Part shown: piece after piece, positions 36,163-44,150 of the stretch
Layout: each line of letters starts with the position of its first letter
Numbering within the stretch: the stretch's first letter is position 1
Assembly: GCF_002153375.1 (NCBI RefSeq)
Contig: NZ_MTBQ01000003.1
Location: forward strand, 496,001-560,000
Direction: 5' to 3'
From: Oceanobacillus rekensis
GTDB taxonomy: Bacteria; Bacillota; Bacilli; Bacillales; Amphibacillaceae
Length of the DNA stretch: 64,000 nucleotides
Notes under the pieces: generated by a model
What the model saw: the letters and a program-made list of their open reading frames with translations, nothing else
The model's database searches: none
Told to the model about the DNA's origin: nothing
Made by a program: the position numbers and the translations under genes

Positions 36163-37502
36163 TAATTATTTCCATTACCACGATTATTATTGTTATTGCC
36201 ATTGTTTTTTTCTTTGTTTTTGCTATTTCCATTATTATTATTATTATTATTATATTTTTCACTTGGATGATTTTTTTCTCTATGCTTATGTTTTTCGTTT
36301 GAATGATATTTTTCTTTAGAATTTTGTTTACCATGACCGCTGTTACTAAATTCATCTTTATAATATTTATTATTGCCTTTGCCATTATTCTCATTGCTAT
36401 CTTTCACTTCATTTTTGGCTTTATCTTTTTTCATATTCTGACCATTATTATCTTTGTTCCTTTTCTCTTCACCTTTACCTTGATTGTCATTCGTGAATTT
36501 AGTCTTCTCAATCTTTTTTTTGCTCTCCGCTTTATTCTCAGAACGTGAACTATTCGCATTAGAGTTGGCGTTCGTTTTAGTCTTACCACTTTCACCCTTT
36601 AATTCATTTGGATCTTTTGATTGATGATTTATTTCGCTTACTTCTTTTTCAGGCTGCTTTTCTTGTGTAGAAATAGATTGATTTGGGCTTCTTTTATTGT
36701 TCTGTTCAGTAACTGGGGTAATTATCACTTCTTCATCATTTATAGAGGAGTTACCTTCATTTTCATCTGGTACTGTAATCGTATTATAAAAAGAGTTAAT
36801 AATTGCTTTATCATTTGGATCAAATGTGGCTTCTTCTATTGAATCAGAATCTTTTTGCAATATTTCCTGGGCCATAACTTTGTTCATGGATATATCATTA
36901 TCTTTAGCTTGCTTTCTAATTTTTTCTGGTACAATAAATGCAGCGATTTCCCATCCTGATATAGTTGAGAAATAATTTTTCAGGTTTCCAGTAAAAAGTT
37001 CACTTTGCCTTGATTGAGCATCCGTATAACTGATACCAACAAGCATGCTTTTATCATCATTAAACATTCCGATATGCTCACTTTTATTAATAATTTTACC
37101 AATAATTATTTCGATATTTTCATTTTCAACATCAGTTAGCTCGCTTAAAAGTAGTGATGCATCCTCATTTAATGCCTTTATATGCTGTACATTGAATTCT
37201 TCATCTATTTCCATTTCAATACTTGGATTGATATCAACAGTAATGTACGCATAGGTTTCCTTTTTGCCAACAAAAAAATATAATGGCAATAGTACTAAAA
37301 GCACAATACAAACCATAGAAAGTGTTTTAAATGGAACATTTATCCTCTTTAAGGAAAATAGCAGCCCTTTATAAGGCTTATAGGAAACTTCCTCCCCTAC
37401 TGCCACGTTTTCATCAAGTACCACTACTTTCTTAAAAGAACCATCTCTAGTCAAAATAATCGAATATTTACGATGGTGTTCCAACACAATCCCTTTTTTC
37501 AT
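36162..37502 (-). CDS. rsgI: Anti-sigma-I factor RsgI with Asn-rich tail
   Basis: A membrane anti-sigma factor that holds SigI. The N-terminal cytoplasmic RsgI domain (residues 1-50, GIVLEHHRKYSIILTRDG) is followed by a single membrane span at about 59-78. An extracytoplasmic domain to about 220 begins AYITVDINPSIEMEID. The C-terminal half, about 225 residues, is low complexity: Lys, Glu, Ser and mostly Asn, ending in runs of Asn and Gly. One Asn run is encoded by a pure AAT microsatellite near 36231-36253. The start overlaps the sigI stop by one base (TAATG). Confidence 0.9.
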   Translation of the reverse strand: MKKGIVLEHHRKYSIILTRDGSFKKVVVLDENVAVGEEVSYKPYKGLLFSLKRINVPFKTLSMVCIVLLVLLPLYFFVGKKETYAYITVDINPSIEMEIDEEFNVQHIKALNEDASLLLSELTDVENENIEIIIGKIINKSEHIGMFNDDKSMLVGISYTDAQSRQSELFTGNLKNYFSTISGWEIAAFIVPEKIRKQAKDNDISMNKVMAQEILQKDSDSIEEATFDPNDKAIINSFYNTITVPDENEGNSSINDEEVIITPVTEQNNKRSPNQSISTQEKQPEKEVSEINHQSKDPNELKGESGKTKTNANSNANSSRSENKAESKKKIEKTKFTNDNQGKGEEKRNKDNNGQNMKKDKAKNEVKDSNENNGKGNNKYYKDEFSNSGHGKQNSKEKYHSNEKHKHREKNHPSEKYNNNNNNNGNSKNKEKNNGNNNNNRGNGNN

Positions 37503-38230
37503 TACCCCACTCCCTTAAGATAATCCTTAAGATAAATAAAATCTCCACTGAGAACTATAAAAACCGCTATAATAAATTTACGATTTCTTTCCAGTGTTTT
37601 CTTGCTGACTTCTACTTTTTTCAATAAGTCTTTGATCGGAAGTTTTTTCTTTACTTCTACATACTCCCTTAATTCGCTATTATCGTAAAGAATTTGTGCT
37701 ACTTCTACTGCAGAAACGCGAGCATCCCTATGTTTAGGTGACACTTCCGTAATTTCTACTAATGTTAATTTATACTCCCCGAGCTTTTCTTTAAATTCCA
37801 TAATCTCTTCTCTGCGGCGTATCGTATCCTGCTCTTGATTATATTTTTCGATTACGGCCGCTAATTCCATTGGATTTTCCATTTGTTCGGCATCAAATGA
37901 TTCATCCAGTGACAACGGAGTCGGTCTTCTCTGGTTATATCTGATATAATCAATAACTTTACGTTTCACAACAAGTTTAGCAAACGACAAAAAAGAACTT
38001 CCCTTATCCGGGCAATAAGAAAAAATAGCCTCATTAAAGGCAGATAAACCAATACTAAATTCGTCATCCCTCAACGGATCGATATATCGCTTGCAAACTT
38101 CCGACACACTTTTAGCGATAAATGGCTTATACTTATCCAATAAATAATTTTGCATGGTCGTATTCCCTTGCTGAATGGATTCCACCATTTCTTCGAGAGG
38201 TTTGTCTTTGACCTGGCTGTTCATCATCAA
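37502..38230 (-). CDS. sigI: RNA polymerase sigma factor SigI
   Basis: A 242-residue alternative sigma factor, heat- and envelope-stress-related in B. subtilis. It has region 2 with FSIGLSAFNEAI and SFLSFAKLVVKRKVIDYIR. The C-terminal region, SKKTLERNRKFIIAVFIVLSGDFIYLKDYLKG, is diagnostic for SigI. It is co-transcribed with rsgI. Start at TTG 38230 behind GGGAGG, although the next two codons are ATG and also usable. Confidence 0.95.
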   Translation of the reverse strand: MMMNSQVKDKPLEEMVESIQQGNTTMQNYLLDKYKPFIAKSVSEVCKRYIDPLRDDEFSIGLSAFNEAIFSYCPDKGSSFLSFAKLVVKRKVIDYIRYNQRRPTPLSLDESFDAEQMENPMELAAVIEKYNQEQDTIRRREEIMEFKEKLGEYKLTLVEITEVSPKHRDARVSAVEVAQILYDNSELREYVEVKKKLPIKDLLKKVEVSKKTLERNRKFIIAVFIVLSGDFIYLKDYLKGVG

Positions 38231-38258
38231 ACTGAAGACCTCCCAGCCACTATATAAT

Positions 38259-38287
38259 TCGTAAATATTACAGTTTTTTCGGGTGTT
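38259..38287 (-). promoter_or_regulatory. Candidate SigI-type promoter upstream of sigI
   Basis: On the minus strand ACACCC, followed by an A run, and CGAA 19 bases later resemble the ACCC...CGAA pattern reported for SigI promoters. It lies about 30-57 bases upstream of sigI, where autoregulation is expected. The spacing is my reading and was not tested. Confidence 0.4.
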
Positions 38288-38660
38288 GTTACAAAAACAT
38301 TACATTTATGTATCGTTAATTGATTTCTATTTATATATATCATATGATGTCCCCACCATTTTCATTTTTTTTGATTTTTATTATATATTTATCGACAAAA
38401 ATATCTAATTTTTTTAATATAGTTCATATTAACCCATCCACCATGCCTTTACTATCCCAATAAGATTACATTTCATTTAAATTTCAATGACTATGGTCAA
38501 TTACTGTACAGACCATTGCCCAAACGTCTTGACCTTTCCATGCATATGCTGTACTGAAGAAGGTATTATTGGACGTATCCAAAGAATGACTGGGAGCTCG
38601 GTTGTCTGTTATATAAGTTAAGTAAATTGCTGTCATAACTTTATTTATTCTTATCTCAGC
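38288..38660. other. sigI upstream region with doubtful 63-codon frame
   Basis: About 190 AT-rich bases beyond the sigI promoter, then a minus-strand frame at 38484-38675 encoding 63 residues. Its C-terminal part (AYAWKGQDVWAMVCTVID) looks protein-like, but there is no ribosome binding site. Its first codons fall in a terminator hairpin. It may be a gene remnant; I cannot name it. Confidence 0.25.
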
Positions 38661-38690
38661 AAAAAAGCCTGCCATTTGGCAGGCTTTTTG
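38661..38690. terminator. Orphan hairpin terminator
   Basis: AAAAAAGCCTGCC and GGCAGGCTTTTT form a strong hairpin with runs on both sides. No intact gene ends at it. Repeat copy 6 starts about 20 bases away. Confidence 0.7.
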
Positions 38691-38711
38691 ATAGACTCTT
38701 TAATTAATATT

Positions 38712-38962
38712 TAGGACTGCGATTCTCGTCCTACGAAAAGAATTGTTGCTTTATAAGCATCGCAGTTGATATTAATTGCTACATAAGAAAAGAAGCTTCG
38801 GCGACCGCTCTGGGAAATACACTGCGCTCATCCGCCCAGAGCGACCCCGGACGGCAGGGAAAGCACATACTTTAGAATTCAGAACAGCAGTTACTTCGCA
38901 GTTTATAGATTTCGTGACAATAAAGCTTTTCTACGGCGAGTAGTGCGCAGTCCAAATTTCGA
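38712..38962 (+). repeat. Family A interspersed repeat, copy 6 (internal deletion form)
   Basis: Both outer arms are present (GGACTGCGATTCTCGTCC at the left; GAGTAGTGCGCAGTCC at the right). The left half of the first module (CTTCGGCGACCGCTCTGGG, AAATACACTGCG) is joined directly to the right arm of the second (CATCCGCCCAGAGCGACC, CCGGACGGCAGG). It lies between the orphan terminator and the 3' end of the PRC-barrel gene. Confidence 0.75.
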
Positions 38963-38979
38963 GAATAAAGATTTTGATA

Positions 38980-39711
38980 TTAAAGGCTTGCTATAATCTC
39001 ATCTTTACTTGTAAATGGTTTACTACTGGAAATTCCTTTTACTGAATCATTGATATAAAGGTCTTTTTCAAACCAATCCACTGTTTTAATTTGCTCCACT
39101 CGGTAAATATATAATTCTTCTTCCAACAGATTTTCATTACTATTCACAACAATATAATTAATCTTCCATTGTTCCGAATCATAGATCATATCAACTAACT
39201 TGCCGATTTTCCCATCTTTAGCGTGGACTTTAAAACCAATCGTTTCATCTTCACTTCGCAGATGTTTTTCATTCTTGTCTCCGTTCTGCTCACGTTGCAG
39301 ATGCGGCTCTTCGGGCACCTTTTCCTTCACTGACCTATTTGGTTCAAAGGTTCCAATCGGTCCTCGCTCTGTACCTATTAGTGCATTATCTGGAAATACA
39401 TTCCAACCATAGTAGTCAACCAAATTACTTTCCTGCTCTTTGGTAAGATCTTCATTTTCCGGTACAGGTGGACTGTTACGAACCATTTCTTTATCATATT
39501 CCACAGCAACATACTTATCGTCTTTATTCACATTTATAAATATATCTGGCGGTAATAGTACTTTTCTTCCTGGGAGCCATTTCCTTGTATCCACAATGGC
39601 ATATCGAATACCCCAGTTTTGATCGTTAAAGTATATATCTTTAATTTTCCCCATTTCACCATCTTTTGCAAGAATACTGTAGTTCTTTAATTGCGTTGTA
39701 TAGAATTGCAT
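38980..39711 (-). CDS. PRC-barrel domain protein
   Basis: A 243-residue protein with two PRC-barrel repeats. The first is at about residues 1-75 (YSILAKDGEMGKIKDIYF, WGIRYAIVDTRKWLPGRKVLL) and the second at about 155-215 (IGFKVHAKDGKIGKLVDMIY, WKINYIVVNS). The linker between them is charged. PRC-barrels act as small adaptor domains; the role here is unknown. The start is corrected to ATG 39711, since GGAGG lies between it and the ATG at 39726. The upstream neighbour is a membrane-anchored protease. Confidence 0.8.
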   Translation of the reverse strand: MQFYTTQLKNYSILAKDGEMGKIKDIYFNDQNWGIRYAIVDTRKWLPGRKVLLPPDIFINVNKDDKYVAVEYDKEMVRNSPPVPENEDLTKEQESNLVDYYGWNVFPDNALIGTERGPIGTFEPNRSVKEKVPEEPHLQREQNGDKNEKHLRSEDETIGFKVHAKDGKIGKLVDMIYDSEQWKINYIVVNSNENLLEEELYIYRVEQIKTVDWFEKDLYINDSVKGISSSKPFTSKDEIIASL

Positions 39712-39777
39712 AAAAAACGCCTCCATAAAGGATTTACATAATGTATACCCTTCACCTGAGACGTTAAACCATTCTTT

Positions 39778-40602
39778 TTATTCCTTTTGAGATGCATACT
39801 TATAATAAAGATCGATAGGTATAAATAATCCAACCTTGCCAAAATCATCATGGGTCATCGTAGCGAAAATTACACCAATTACTTTTCCGTCCTCATTAAT
39901 AATCGGGCTACCACTGTTGCCTCTATAGACGGGAGCTTCAATCATCACTACTTCTTCATCCCAGCTTGATAGCTGTGTATAACTAATCATCGTCCCTTCA
40001 TTCACAATACCGTTGAATCTCAAAGGATTCCCTATAAAGTGAATTGGCTCATTCGCTTCAAAATTGGTTTGTTCTGCCAATGGTAAATAAGGCAGATCTT
40101 GTTCACCGACTTGAAGTACAGCTAGATCAATTTCAGGGTAGGATTCTGTGACATCTGCAGTAAATAGCCCTTCATCTGGAAAAGCAACTGTCACACTTGT
40201 CTCACCTTCAATTACATGATGATTCGTTAAAATTGTTCCAGTGTCCGATATCGAAAAACCTGTTCCTTTACTATCATCCGTTTCAACAACAACGACAGAT
40301 TTTTTATACGTCTGAATCGTTTCATCGGTAGATAATTTTGCGGAAGTAATTAGAAAATCAATTGCTGGAATAGAAAATGTCTGTGGTATTAATGCGAATA
40401 CATTAAAAACAAGTGCAATAGCAATTAGCCAGAACGGCCATTTTGGAAATGGCCGTTTCGGTTCAGATTCTTCATTCGATTTAGCTCGTTCTAAAGCTTT
40501 CCTACGTTCTTCCTGGACAAGCTCATATAATTCTTCGTCATCAAATTCTTCATATAGATCCTCATCAATGATGTCATCTCGTTTATTATCTTTGGAATCC
40601 AT
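39778..40602 (-). CDS. Membrane-anchored HtrA-like serine protease lacking PDZ
   Basis: A 274-residue protein: an acidic and basic N-terminal cytoplasmic segment (about 1-55), one membrane span near 58-78, then a trypsin-like protease domain. The catalytic triad is visible as His in TNHHVIEG, Asp in EIDLAVLQV and Ser in RGNSGSPI. The protein ends just after the protease domain, so the PDZ domain usual in HtrA is missing. ATG 40602 has GGGGTGG upstream; the frame from 40635 is too long. Probable extracytoplasmic quality-control or regulatory protease. Confidence 0.85.
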   Translation of the reverse strand: MDSKDNKRDDIIDEDLYEEFDDEELYELVQEERRKALERAKSNEESEPKRPFPKWPFWLIAIALVFNVFALIPQTFSIPAIDFLITSAKLSTDETIQTYKKSVVVVETDDSKGTGFSISDTGTILTNHHVIEGETSVTVAFPDEGLFTADVTESYPEIDLAVLQVGEQDLPYLPLAEQTNFEANEPIHFIGNPLRFNGIVNEGTMISYTQLSSWDEEVVMIEAPVYRGNSGSPIINEDGKVIGVIFATMTHDDFGKVGLFIPIDLYYKYASQKE

Positions 40603-40674
40603 ATTCCACCCCGCAACCCGAATGATTATAGACAAAAGTTATTAGATTGCAGCCTTTATCTTTCCTTGCTGCAT

Positions 40675-41060
40675 TTAATACATCGGAAAATATAGACCTT
40701 TCTCTTCTATCAGTTTATCATGATTTCTTTGTTCTATGATAGTTCCACGGTCAGGGAACAAAAATCGTATACGCCTGTTGAATCGTTGATATACGATGCG
40801 CAATGACAAGTGTTGTTCTACCTTCTTCTAGAACCTCCAATGCTGTTTGTATAATATTTTCCGTTTCGTTGCTATATGTTCAATAATTTTCGCCTCTATC
40901 TTACCATCTACAGTCGACATCAAATCATCCAGAAACAGTATTACTTAGTTATTGTAATACAACAAGTTTAGGTGGTAAGAGTCCAATTGCACCGGCAAGA
41001 ATCAAAGAAATAATTGCAAATGTTTAAAAACCCAATCCAGTTTTTTAAATACTTGATCAT
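40675..41060 (-). pseudogene. Relic of an ABC exporter (fused permease-ATPase) with large internal deletion
   Basis: Read on the minus strand, a start with a GGTGG-type site at 41060 gives MIKYLKKLDWVFK. After a frameshift comes TFAIISLILAGAIGLLPPKLV, the first membrane span of YheI/MdlB-like exporters. About 450 residues are then missing. From about 40950 leftwards the end of the ATPase domain appears in broken frames: LFLDD with a D-loop-like segment, LEEGRTTLVIAHRISTIQQA with the H-loop His, and PDRGTIIEQRNHDKLIEEKG up to the stop at 40675-40677. At least two frameshifts and one large deletion. Confidence 0.8.
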
Positions 41061-41458
41061 CTTTCCACCTTCCAGTCATACTTTTATAATTTAATTTTAA
41101 ACTTTCACACAAAAAAGCATACGTCTATGACATATGCAAAATACGGGACAAAAAATTCCCAAATATTACAAAAGGTCACAGACAAGTGTGACCTTTTGAT
41201 GGTTGATTAGTTAGAAAGTTAAAAGCTAAAAGACAAACACATTTTGAATGAAGGTCACTATATACACGATTATTCATGATTGCTAACAAATGCTTTTTCC
41301 ATCGTAATGACCTTCTTAGAGTTTATTCACCAATAATTATAGTATTCGTAATTTTATAATCAATTACTTTACAGAATATTCATTTAAATATAAAGAAAAG
41401 AAAAAGAGAACTGCTCATTTAGAGTTATTCTCAGTATCTACGGGGGACTCATCTCAAT
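41061..41458. other. Intergenic region with two hairpins
   Basis: No gene seen in these 398 bases. AAAAGGTCACA and TGTGACCTTTT form a hairpin at about 41170-41198. A longer inverted repeat, GAAGGTCA and TGACCTTC, brackets 41252-41315. The rest is AT-rich and includes the leftward upstream region of the ABC relic. Confidence 0.35.
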
Positions 41459-41683
41459 TCATTTCAGATTCAATGGTAATTTTTGACCTAAGGTTGCCAT
41501 GTTTTCTATTTTTTCTAAAGAAATGTTAGTTGACTCGGATATTTCTTCGAGCGTAACATGAGGTGTTTTTTGGACAAAGCTCCGAATTAGCTCACTATCC
41601 CTTAAACAAGTTGGGCACATTATAAACGGGCTGCTTTCCATTGGTTCTTTACATAAACGACAATTTCGAACAATACCTCCCAT
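41459..41683 (-). CDS. YvyF-like zinc-ribbon protein
   Basis: A 74-residue soluble protein with a zinc ribbon CRLCKEPM...CPTC near residues 8-29, then a helical part including VTLEEISESTNISLEKI. This combination resembles the YvyF family found in flagellar operons of Bacillaceae, but no flagellar gene is nearby. A small regulator or adaptor is possible. Start ATG 41683 with GGGTGAGG upstream. Confidence 0.6.
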   Translation of the reverse strand: MGGIVRNCRLCKEPMESSPFIMCPTCLRDSELIRSFVQKTPHVTLEEISESTNISLEKIENMATLGQKLPLNLK

Positions 41684-41868
41684 TTCCTCACCCCTTATTT
41701 AGTCATATTTACATAATACATCAATATATATACCTTAACAATAACAACTTAGAATGTTTCGAAAGATGGTCCCTAAGACTCAATTTATGTCATTATTCTA
41801 CCAATAAATTTCCTTAATTCTTAAAAAAATGCTATAGTTTTTAACAAAGATTAAAGGGAGTTGATTAA

Positions 41869-42420
41869 ATGCATCTAGATGAAATGCTAGAATACAACAA
41901 AAAGTTTGTTACGGATAAGGAATACCAGGCCTATACAACTGATACATATCCGAATAAAAAAATGGTCATATTTACTTGCATGGAGTCACGATTAGTCGAA
42001 TTATTGCATCGAGCATTAAACATCCATAATGGCGATGTAAAAATGGTAAAAAATGCTGGCGCAATTATCCGGAAACCTTTTGATAGTATTATGAAAAGTA
42101 TTCTTGTCGCCGTATTAAAATTAAAGGCAGATGAAGTGGTGGTCATTGGTCACCATGACTGTGGAATGTCCCATGTGGATACAGATGCTCTTAAAACTAT
42201 CATGGTTGAACGCGGAATTCCTGAAGATACGATAGATACCTTAACAACCGGTGGAATTAATTTGGATGACGAGTTTCACGGCTTTGACACCGTTGAGGAA
42301 TCTGTTACACAAAGTGTATCCATTATACGAAACCATCCACTATTGCCCAAAGAGGTAAAAGTTCATGGATTGGTCATCGATCCAGATACAGGAAAAGTAG
42401 ATGTTGTTACAAGACAATAA
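41869..42420 (+). CDS. Beta-class carbonic anhydrase (YtiB-like) with altered Asp-Arg dyad
   Basis: A 183-residue zinc enzyme family member interconverting CO2 and bicarbonate. Zinc ligands Cys37, His95 and Cys98 (GHHDCG) are present. The first motif is normally CxDxR, with the Asp-Arg dyad needed for activity. Here it reads CMESR, with Glu39 (codon GAG) in place of Asp and Arg41 kept. GDVKMVKNAGA is the usual following strand. It may be active, altered or regulatory. The gene is single, with its own terminator. Confidence 0.85.
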   Translation: MHLDEMLEYNKKFVTDKEYQAYTTDTYPNKKMVIFTCMESRLVELLHRALNIHNGDVKMVKNAGAIIRKPFDSIMKSILVAVLKLKADEVVVIGHHDCGMSHVDTDALKTIMVERGIPEDTIDTLTTGGINLDDEFHGFDTVEESVTQSVSIIRNHPLLPKEVKVHGLVIDPDTGKVDVVTRQ

Positions 42421-42432
42421 AAAACCTAAACG

Positions 42433-42469
42433 AAACTACCACTCGATGTTGAGCTGGTAGTTTTTATTT
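42433..42469 (+). terminator. Carbonic anhydrase gene terminator
   Basis: AAACTACCA and TGGTAGTTT flank a 13-base loop, followed by TTATTTT, starting 13 bases after the stop. Confidence 0.75.
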
Positions 42470-42477
42470 TCGCTGTT

Positions 42478-42567
42478 TTCTAGAAGGTTGGACTGCAGTT
42501 ACTCGTCCCACAGAAAAAGATTAGCTTTTTTAACCTTCGAAGTTTATATAAAGTGCGAAGTAACAAA
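42478..42567 (+). repeat. Family A remnant (copy 9)
   Basis: Only outer-arm sequence survives: GGACTGCAGTTACTCGTCCC with CACAGAAAAAG, then GAAGTTTATATAAAGTGCGAAG. The palindromic modules are absent. It begins right behind the carbonic anhydrase terminator. Confidence 0.55.
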
Positions 42568-42639
42568 CATTTTTAATAATAATTTCCGCTTCATCTCCAC
42601 ATACTAAAAGAAATGTATGGTTTCTTTTCGGAGGTTCTT

Positions 42640-44142
42640 ATGAGAAAAAGGCTTAAAAGTGAATCTAAAGGTATTTTCCCAATTAAAATCGACCAGTTGG
42701 AAAACTTGATTACAAGTAATTTTGAAAATAACACAGACGTAAGTTTTTCGACGTATGAATATCTTAGCCAGAAAATTGCTGTATTTTATATTCCTTATCA
42801 AGTAACACCAGAAAAAGTAGAAAATCTATTATTAAAACCATTATCCGAAACGAAAGCAGAATGGTCCTCAGCCTCCATCCTGAATGAAATTCCACTAAGC
42901 TCCGGAAAATTGGAAACGAAATTGGAAGTTATACTGGAAGGTTTAATAAGTGGAAAAGTCTTCATTTATGTAGAAAATGAAGATGACATTGTTTACTACC
43001 CCATGTTAAAGATAGAAAAAAGGGCATTGGCAAAAGCAGAGACGGAAACTGTCGTTTTGGGCCCACAAGTAGCCTTTACCGAGTCTATAATTACGAATTT
43101 AAATATTATGCGCTGGCGTATCCGTTCAACCGATCTCGTGTTGGAAAAAATAATGATTGGTAAAAGATTCCCTAGAGAAGTACGAATGATTTATGTAAAA
43201 TCAATTGCAAATGAAACCGATGTAAATACAATGCGGGAACGGTTACAGGAATTAGAAGTGGACGAAATTGAAGACAGCAATGTTCTAATGCAATTTATTG
43301 AGGATTCATCCACTTCGATATTCCCACAATTCTATTCGACAGAACTTCCTGATCGTGCCTCCTATGCGATATCAAAGGGCAGAATCGGGGTACTAGTAGA
43401 AAATAGCCCATCAGCAATCCTTGCACCAACTACTTTTTTTAGTTTCTTTGAATCGACGGAAGATTTGTATATGCGCTGGAATGCTGGGTCTTTCCTTAGA
43501 ATTCTAAGGTTCCTCGCAATGTTCGTATCCGTTTTATTAACACCGATGTATGTTGCAGCAGTGACCTTTCATTATGAAATCATCCCACCACAATTGCTTG
43601 TTTCTATCGGACAATCGAGAGCGAGTGTGCCTTTCCCTCCCATATTCGAGACGTTATTTATCGAATTAATGATTGAATTATTGCGGGAGGCAGGTGCAAG
43701 GCTACCTACGAAGGTGGGACAGACCATTGGGATTGTTGGTGGTGTTGTTGTTGGAACGGCAGCTGTTCAAGCAGGGATAACGAGTAATATTTTAATTATT
43801 TTTGTCACGATAAGTGCATTGGCTTCCTTCACCGTACCAAGCTATCTTATGGGGTCAACCATTCGTGTCATTCGTTTCCCAATGATTCTACTGGCAGGGA
43901 TGTTAGGTATTATTGGAATTATGTTTGGAATCTGTTTTATTATAATTCATTTATTAAAATTAACTTCTTTGGGACGTCCATATCTGACACCCATCTATCC
44001 ATTTAGATTTGAAGATCTTAATAAAGTACTATTTCGATTACCACAAAATTATCAGTGGAAACGTTTTGCCTCTTTTCAACCTAAAAATTTAACACGATTC
44101 CAAAAAAGAAAAGCTAACGAGAAAAAAGATATCGATGAGTAG
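42640..44142 (+). CDS. gerAA: GerA-type spore germinant receptor A subunit
   Basis: A 500-residue inner-membrane receptor subunit: a large N-terminal cytoplasmic domain, then about five spans in the second half (LRFLAMFVSVLLTPMYVAAVTF onwards), with the conserved PFPPIFETLFIELMIELLREAGARLP block. It senses small germinants together with the B and C subunits. The start is ATG 42640 behind CGGAGG, not 42613. First gene of a three-gene operon; the specific germinant cannot be read from sequence. Confidence 0.92.
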   Translation: MRKRLKSESKGIFPIKIDQLENLITSNFENNTDVSFSTYEYLSQKIAVFYIPYQVTPEKVENLLLKPLSETKAEWSSASILNEIPLSSGKLETKLEVILEGLISGKVFIYVENEDDIVYYPMLKIEKRALAKAETETVVLGPQVAFTESIITNLNIMRWRIRSTDLVLEKIMIGKRFPREVRMIYVKSIANETDVNTMRERLQELEVDEIEDSNVLMQFIEDSSTSIFPQFYSTELPDRASYAISKGRIGVLVENSPSAILAPTTFFSFFESTEDLYMRWNAGSFLRILRFLAMFVSVLLTPMYVAAVTFHYEIIPPQLLVSIGQSRASVPFPPIFETLFIELMIELLREAGARLPTKVGQTIGIVGGVVVGTAAVQAGITSNILIIFVTISALASFTVPSYLMGSTIRVIRFPMILLAGMLGIIGIMFGICFIIIHLLKLTSLGRPYLTPIYPFRFEDLNKVLFRLPQNYQWKRFASFQPKNLTRFQKRKANEKKDIDE

Positions 44143-44150
44143 GTGAAACG

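Noticed and set aside
36113-36394. Ile/Lys-rich minus-strand frame of 93 codons
   Set aside because: A shifted reading of the Asn-rich low-complexity end of rsgI.
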